Shown piece after piece: positions 6,346 through 9,290 of a DNA stretch of 9,290 bases (within the stretch, counting starts at the first letter, position 1; each line of letters starts with the position of its first letter). The stretch comes from Phycisphaerae bacterium (GTDB lineage: Bacteria; Planctomycetota; Phycisphaerae; Phycisphaerales; SM1A02): NCBI GenBank assembly GCA_018663565.1, contig JABJQE010000172.1, positions 1 to 9,290 of the forward strand, given 5' to 3'. Below the pieces are notes generated by a model. The model had not been told where the DNA came from. It saw nothing but the letters and a program-made list of their open reading frames with translations, and did no database searches. A program made the position numbers and the translations under genes.

Positions 6346-6840
6346 CTACCCCCGCCTTGCGGCGGCGGCGAGGGCGATGGCCAGAGCGTCTGCCGTGTCG
6401 GGTTGGTCTGGCGGCGCGCTCAGATTGAGCAGGGTCGCTACAGCGTGTTGGACTTGCTCTTTGCTCGCGCGTCCATTGCCGGTGACCGCTCGTTTGATCT
6501 CGGCAGGAGACAGGTCGTCAATTTCAATGTGCTGCTGTTCTGCTGCAAGCAGCATGACGCCCCGGGCGTGGCCCATTTGCAGGGCAGTATGTGCCCGGTC
6601 ACGATGGACGAAGACTTGCTCGATGACCACAAGGTCAGGCGAAACCTCTTCGATCAAACTGATGAGCTCTTTGTGGAGATAGGCCAGCCTCTCGGGGAGC
6701 GGACGCTTCTGGGGAATGCGAATGACCCCCGCTTCGACAACGATGTTCGATTGGCCGCCCGCCGTGGAGTCAATGCAGCCGTAGCCTGTAAACCGGAGGC
6801 CGGGATCGATGCCAAGAATTCGTATGGCCGGAGCAGTCAT
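6346..6840 (-). CDS. ruvC: Crossover junction endodeoxyribonuclease RuvC
   Basis: RuvC is the dimeric resolvase that nicks Holliday junctions symmetrically, working with the RuvAB branch-migration motor in homologous recombination. The protein is 164 residues, normal for the family. The four acidic metal-binding residues are present: D12 in LGIDPGL, E74 in VVIEQVF, and D148 and D151 in the DTADALA motif. Further family marks are QMGHARGV (about 88-95) and the GNGRASKEQVQ segment (about 121-131), equivalent to the G.G.A.K.QVQ region of other RuvC proteins. The ATG at 6840-6838 overlaps the TGA of the upstream ABC ATPase as ATGA. No Shine-Dalgarno is visible before it, so translation probably depends on the upstream gene. 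ruvA and ruvB are not in the window. It converges on the second protease gene. Confidence 0.97.
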   Translation of the reverse strand: MTAPAIRILGIDPGLRFTGYGCIDSTAGGQSNIVVEAGVIRIPQKRPLPERLAYLHKELISLIEEVSPDLVVIEQVFVHRDRAHTALQMGHARGVMLLAAEQQHIEIDDLSPAEIKRAVTGNGRASKEQVQHAVATLLNLSAPPDQPDTADALAIALAAAARRG

Positions 6841-7565
6841 TCGTGGGTCAATGTAGCGAACGGTGCTGTGTCTGACTCGATCTCGCCGTCTCGCAAGCGA
6901 ACGACACGCTCGGACCGGTCGGCCATCGCCTCATCGTGCGTGATCATCATGATCGTGCGCCCTTCGGCGTGCAACTCGTCAAGCAACTTGAGAATGCGAT
7001 CTCCAGTGGCTGTGTCGAGGTTGCCGGTTGGTTCATCCGCAAGAAGGAGGGATGGATCGCCGACGAGTGCTCTGGCAATGGCAACCCGTTGCTGCTGTCC
7101 TCCAGAGAGTTGATTCGGTCGATGGTCAAGGCGGTCCGAGAGATCAACTCGCTCGAGCACGGCCTTTGCTTTGGAGCGCCGTTCTGCCTTCTGGACACCG
7201 CGGTAGAACAGAGGCACTTCGACGTTCTCCAGAACGGTGAGTTCAGGAATGAGGTTGAAGGACTGGAAGATAAATCCAATTCGGCGGCCTCTAATGGCGC
7301 TCAACAATGTGTCGTCCATATTGGCGATATCTTCGCCTTCAAGTAAGTAGCGGCCCTCAGTTGGCCGATCGAGGCAGCCAATGATGTTCATCAGTGTGCT
7401 CTTGCCGGAACCACTCTGCCCCATAATGCACACATATTGCCCGCGGGCGATCGTGAGGTTGATGTCGCGTAGAGCTGCTACAAGAACGGTCCCGTCGGGC
7501 CTGCAATAGGTTCGATGCAGATCGCGGATCTCAATGAGCGAGGTGGAGGCGTAGGCGGGTTCCAT
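6837..7565 (-). CDS. ABC transporter ATP-binding protein, LolD/MacB type (242 aa)
   Basis: Nucleotide-binding subunit of an ABC transporter, probably of the lipoprotein-release/macrolide-export class that pairs with a FtsX/MacB-like permease. Numbered from the ATG at 7565, the complete set of motifs is Walker A GQSGSGKST (49-57), Q-loop Q101 in FQSFNLIPELT, signature LSGGQQQR (153-160), Walker B LLLADEP (173-179), D-loop GNLD (181-184) and H-switch H210 in MITHD. The NIIGCLDRPTEG and DEPTGNLD phrasing is typical of LolD/MacB proteins. No permease is present, so its partner is elsewhere. The frame continues upstream to a GTG at 7595 (252 aa), but those ten residues look non-native. The ATG is also correctly placed behind a -10-like TATCAT, so it is preferred. 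The gene ends overlapping ruvC. The exact exported substrate cannot be read from the ATPase. Confidence 0.93.
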   Translation of the reverse strand: MEPAYASTSLIEIRDLHRTYCRPDGTVLVAALRDINLTIARGQYVCIMGQSGSGKSTLMNIIGCLDRPTEGRYLLEGEDIANMDDTLLSAIRGRRIGFIFQSFNLIPELTVLENVEVPLFYRGVQKAERRSKAKAVLERVDLSDRLDHRPNQLSGGQQQRVAIARALVGDPSLLLADEPTGNLDTATGDRILKLLDELHAEGRTIMMITHDEAMADRSERVVRLRDGEIESDTAPFATLTHE

Positions 7566-7572
7566 ACGAGGG

Positions 7573-7578
7573 ATGATA
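7573..7578 (-). promoter_or_regulatory. Candidate -10 element for a leaderless ABC-ruvC transcript
   Basis: Read on the minus strand this is TATCAT, five of six matches to TATAAT, at -13 to -8 relative to the ATG at 7565. No Shine-Dalgarno lies between it and the start codon, so transcription could begin at or very near the A of ATG. No good -35 hexamer is visible. Confidence 0.4.
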
Positions 7579-7590
7579 GGGCAGCCGGGG

Positions 7591-7596
7591 TACACT
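7591..7596 (+). promoter_or_regulatory. Candidate -10 element for leaderless trpE
   Basis: TACACT matches TATAAT at four of six positions and lies at -13 to -8 relative to the trpE ATG at 7604, the same spacing as the element for the opposite gene. The intervening CGGG-rich bases contain no Shine-Dalgarno. No leader peptide or attenuator can fit in the 38-bp divergent gap. Confidence 0.35.
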
Positions 7597-7603
7597 GCTC
7601 GGG

Positions 7604-9130
7604 ATGACCGATTCCCCCTCCAAGGCGTTCCAGGCGATTGCTCAGCAGTTTGATGTTGCTCCCGTGACGCGGCGTGTCTTGAGCGATCATCTCACGCCGG
7701 TACTGGCCTATCGCCGACTGGTGGCCGGAGACGGCCGGACTGACACGAGCTTCTTACTCGAGTCAGTAGAGGTGGGCGGGACAGTTGGCCGTCATAGCAT
7801 TCTTGCCGCCCGTCCGATCATGGAGGTGACTGCTCGTCGCCGCGAGGTGACGGTAGTAGATTCCAGAAAGGGATCCAAGGAGACCAACCGCAGCGACGAT
7901 CCGCTCGCCACGATTGCGGAACTGACTGACACGCTCAGTTTCGCTCCGGGCCCCGATCGCGTATTCCGCGGTGGCTGGGCGGGATGGCTGGGGTACGACT
8001 CGGTGCGGTGGATCGAACCCGATGCTGTGCCTGAGAGCGGGGCGCCGACTGATGACAGGCAACTTCCCGATATGCACTTTGGGCTGTTTGATACGGTCGT
8101 CGTCTTTGATCATGTCGACAAGACGCTGTCAGTGACGTGTTGGCAGGAGACTCGAGGCAGGGCGGCCGCTGAGGCGTGGGAGGATGCCCAGCGGCGGATC
8201 GACGATGTGCTTGAACTTCTCTCTGAAGATTCGGTCACGCTGCCAGCGGGCCGTGCCGAACTTACTGCTGAGCAAACAGGCGGATTGCCTGGCATTCCGC
8301 TTACGAGTCAATCGGAGTTTGAGGCGTCCGTTTCCAAGTGCGTCGAGTACATCAAGGCGGGCGACATCTTTCAGGTTGTTCCATCACAGCGATTTGAACG
8401 CACGAGCGATGCCGATCCCTTTGATGTGTATCGAGCATTGCGGGTGGTGAATCCGAGCCCATACATGATCTATATGCAATCTCCAGAGGCAATCATCGTA
8501 GCCTCAAGCCCAGAGATCCTGTGCCGAGTTGTTGATGGTGAAGTGACGAATCGTCCTCTTGCAGGCACTCGGCCTCGTGGGGATGATGATGAGGAAGATC
8601 GCCGGCTCGAGCAGGACCTTCTGACTGATCAGAAAGAGTGCGCGGAACACTCAATGCTTGTGGATTTGGCGCGGAATGATCTCGGCACCGTGTGCGCACC
8701 TGGGTCAGTTACCGTTGATCGCTTGATGGATGTCGAGCGATACAGCCACGTGATGCACTTGAGCTCAACTGTCACAGGGAGTTTGCGTGAAGGCCAAGAC
8801 TGCTGGGATGCGCTGCGACGATCTCTGCCGGTTGGAACGGTAAGCGGCGCTCCAAAGATTCGGGCCATGCAAATCATTGATGAAATCGAGCCCGTTCGCC
8901 GTGGTCCTTACGCGGGTGGCATCGGTTGCGTTTCGTTTGCTGGCGATTTGGATATCGCCATCGCGCTTCGCACAATCGTTGTGCCAGCGGGGCAAGCTGG
9001 TCCTCCATGGCAGTACCATCTGCAGGCCGGTGCTGGCGTAGTGCTTGATTCGGTTCCTGCTAGGGAGTATGAGGAGACGTTGAACAAGGCTGCGGCCCTT
9101 GCTCGCGCGATTGATCTCGCCGAGGCCTGA
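7604..9130 (+). CDS. trpE: Anthranilate synthase component I
   Basis: TrpE converts chorismate to anthranilate, the first committed step of tryptophan synthesis, using ammonia from its glutamine amidotransferase partner TrpG. The protein has 508 residues, as usual. The N-terminal domain contains FLLESVE (50-56), the LLES element of the tryptophan feedback site. The chorismate-binding domain covers roughly 240-500. It shows AGDIFQVVPSQRF, then NPSPYM, AGTRPRG (320-326), the HSMLVDLARNDLG segment, SLPVGTVSGAPK (ending K418), PYAGGIG, and near the end QAGAGVVLDSVP followed by EYEET. These phrases fit TrpE better than isochorismate synthase or PabB. The catalytic residues appear intact and the LLES element suggests feedback inhibition is retained. 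trpG is not adjacent within the window. The next gene starts 28 bases beyond the stop codon. The ATG is chosen for its in-frame homology start and the -10-like hexamer in front of it. Confidence 0.96.
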   Translation: MTDSPSKAFQAIAQQFDVAPVTRRVLSDHLTPVLAYRRLVAGDGRTDTSFLLESVEVGGTVGRHSILAARPIMEVTARRREVTVVDSRKGSKETNRSDDPLATIAELTDTLSFAPGPDRVFRGGWAGWLGYDSVRWIEPDAVPESGAPTDDRQLPDMHFGLFDTVVVFDHVDKTLSVTCWQETRGRAAAEAWEDAQRRIDDVLELLSEDSVTLPAGRAELTAEQTGGLPGIPLTSQSEFEASVSKCVEYIKAGDIFQVVPSQRFERTSDADPFDVYRALRVVNPSPYMIYMQSPEAIIVASSPEILCRVVDGEVTNRPLAGTRPRGDDDEEDRRLEQDLLTDQKECAEHSMLVDLARNDLGTVCAPGSVTVDRLMDVERYSHVMHLSSTVTGSLREGQDCWDALRRSLPVGTVSGAPKIRAMQIIDEIEPVRRGPYAGGIGCVSFAGDLDIAIALRTIVVPAGQAGPPWQYHLQAGAGVVLDSVPAREYEETLNKAAALARAIDLAEA

Positions 9131-9162
9131 TGGCGCTGTCGTTATTCGCTCATTGCTCATGA
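9130..9162 (+). CDS. Possible 10-codon coupling ORF after trpE
   Basis: An ATG overlaps the trpE stop as TGATG and encodes MALSLFAHCS before a TGA at 9160-9162. That TGA in turn overlaps the ATG of the next gene as ATGA. A GAGG (9122-9125) lies 4 bases before its start. It may carry ribosomes from trpE to the next start. It could equally be chance in a 28-base gap; no peptide function is implied. Confidence 0.3.
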   Translation: MALSLFAHCS

Positions 9163-9185
9163 ATAACCTTACTCCAAAGCGAATA
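9143..9185 (+). repeat. Inverted repeat around the start of the gene after trpE
   Basis: TATTCGCT (9143-9150) is perfectly complementary to AGCGAATA (9178-9185). The left arm can alternatively pair over TTATTC (9142-9147) with GAATAA (9161-9166), which would bury the ATG at 9159. The two pairings are mutually exclusive, so the structure might modulate initiation. Confidence 0.35.
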
Positions 9186-9290
9186 GTGCTTGTTTGCATT
9201 GGACTGGTCGTGCTTGTCGCAGTTGTCGTCCTTGCCTTGCTGCACTTTCGGCCACTGACCTATGCGTCTGTCGTTGAGTCGCGGCTTGCC
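9159..9290 (+). CDS. N-terminus of a membrane-anchored protein of unknown function (3' truncated by window)
   Basis: The frame opens at ATG 9159 and stays open for 44 codons to the window edge. It begins MNNLTPKRIV. A long hydrophobic segment of valine, leucine and isoleucine (about residues 9-29) follows a positively charged K-R pair, then HFRPLTYASVVESRLA. This is the pattern of an uncleaved N-terminal membrane anchor with the body outside the cytoplasm. There is no standard Shine-Dalgarno; translation may be coupled to trpE through the mini-ORF at 9130. The family cannot be identified from this fragment; AsmA-like proteins often begin this way, but that is only a guess. Confidence 0.65.
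   Translation, partial: MNNLTPKRIVLVCIGLVVLVAVVVLALLHFRPLTYASVVESRLA

Noticed and set aside
6325..7113. Long plus-strand open frame of 262 codons opposite ruvC and the ABC ATPase
   Set aside because: It is entirely antisense to two genes with complete family motifs, shows no recognisable domain and has no Shine-Dalgarno; it is a shadow frame in GC-rich coding DNA.

Overview
The window looks like chromosomal DNA from a planctomycete, most likely of the class Phycisphaerae. The main reason is the pair of large secreted proteins that end in a dockerin-like tail (GDLDGSG..., two calcium-loop repeats, then WGxC at the extreme C-terminus). That tail, and the pre-peptidase and jelly-roll-like modules in front of it, are common on exported proteins of that group. 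The housekeeping genes (mutY, ruvC, trpE) are intact and there are no phage, transposon, CRISPR or RNA genes.

Layout. 1-342 (+) is the 3' end of mutY, the NUDIX-like DNA-recognition domain. 343-511 is a leader region with small hairpins. 512-3685 (+) and 3912-6185 (+) are tandem paralogous secreted zinc metalloproteases of gluzincin type, distantly fungalysin/thermolysin-like. Each has its own Shine-Dalgarno block, signal peptide, propeptide, catalytic domain, PPC-like domain and dockerin-like tail, and each is closed by its own hairpin terminator. The first copy carries about 295 extra residues (two additional beta-type modules) just before the tail. 6186-6345 is a convergent intergenic gap. 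On the minus strand, an ABC transporter ATPase of the LolD/MacB type (7565 to 6837) runs into ruvC (6840 to 6346) with an ATGA overlap. Divergent from them, trpE (7604-9130, +) encodes anthranilate synthase component I. It is followed by a 10-codon mini-ORF and by the start of a membrane-anchored protein that runs off the window (9159 onward).

How the genes relate. The two proteases probably form a paired extracellular or cell-surface function, with separate transcription suggested by the strong terminator between them. The ABC ATPase and ruvC are translationally coupled although their functions are unrelated. The ABC/trpE divergent gap is only 38 bp. It holds -10-like hexamers at the same distance (-13 to -8) from both start codons and no Shine-Dalgarno sequence, which suggests leaderless transcripts.

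The observations most worth a second look are the compact zinc site of the paired proteases (14 residues between the HEXXH motif and the glutamate ligand), the clean presence/absence of the two-module block between them, the leaderless divergent promoter pair, and the overlapping mini-ORF and hairpins between trpE and the next gene. Homology calls come from reading motifs, without database searches.
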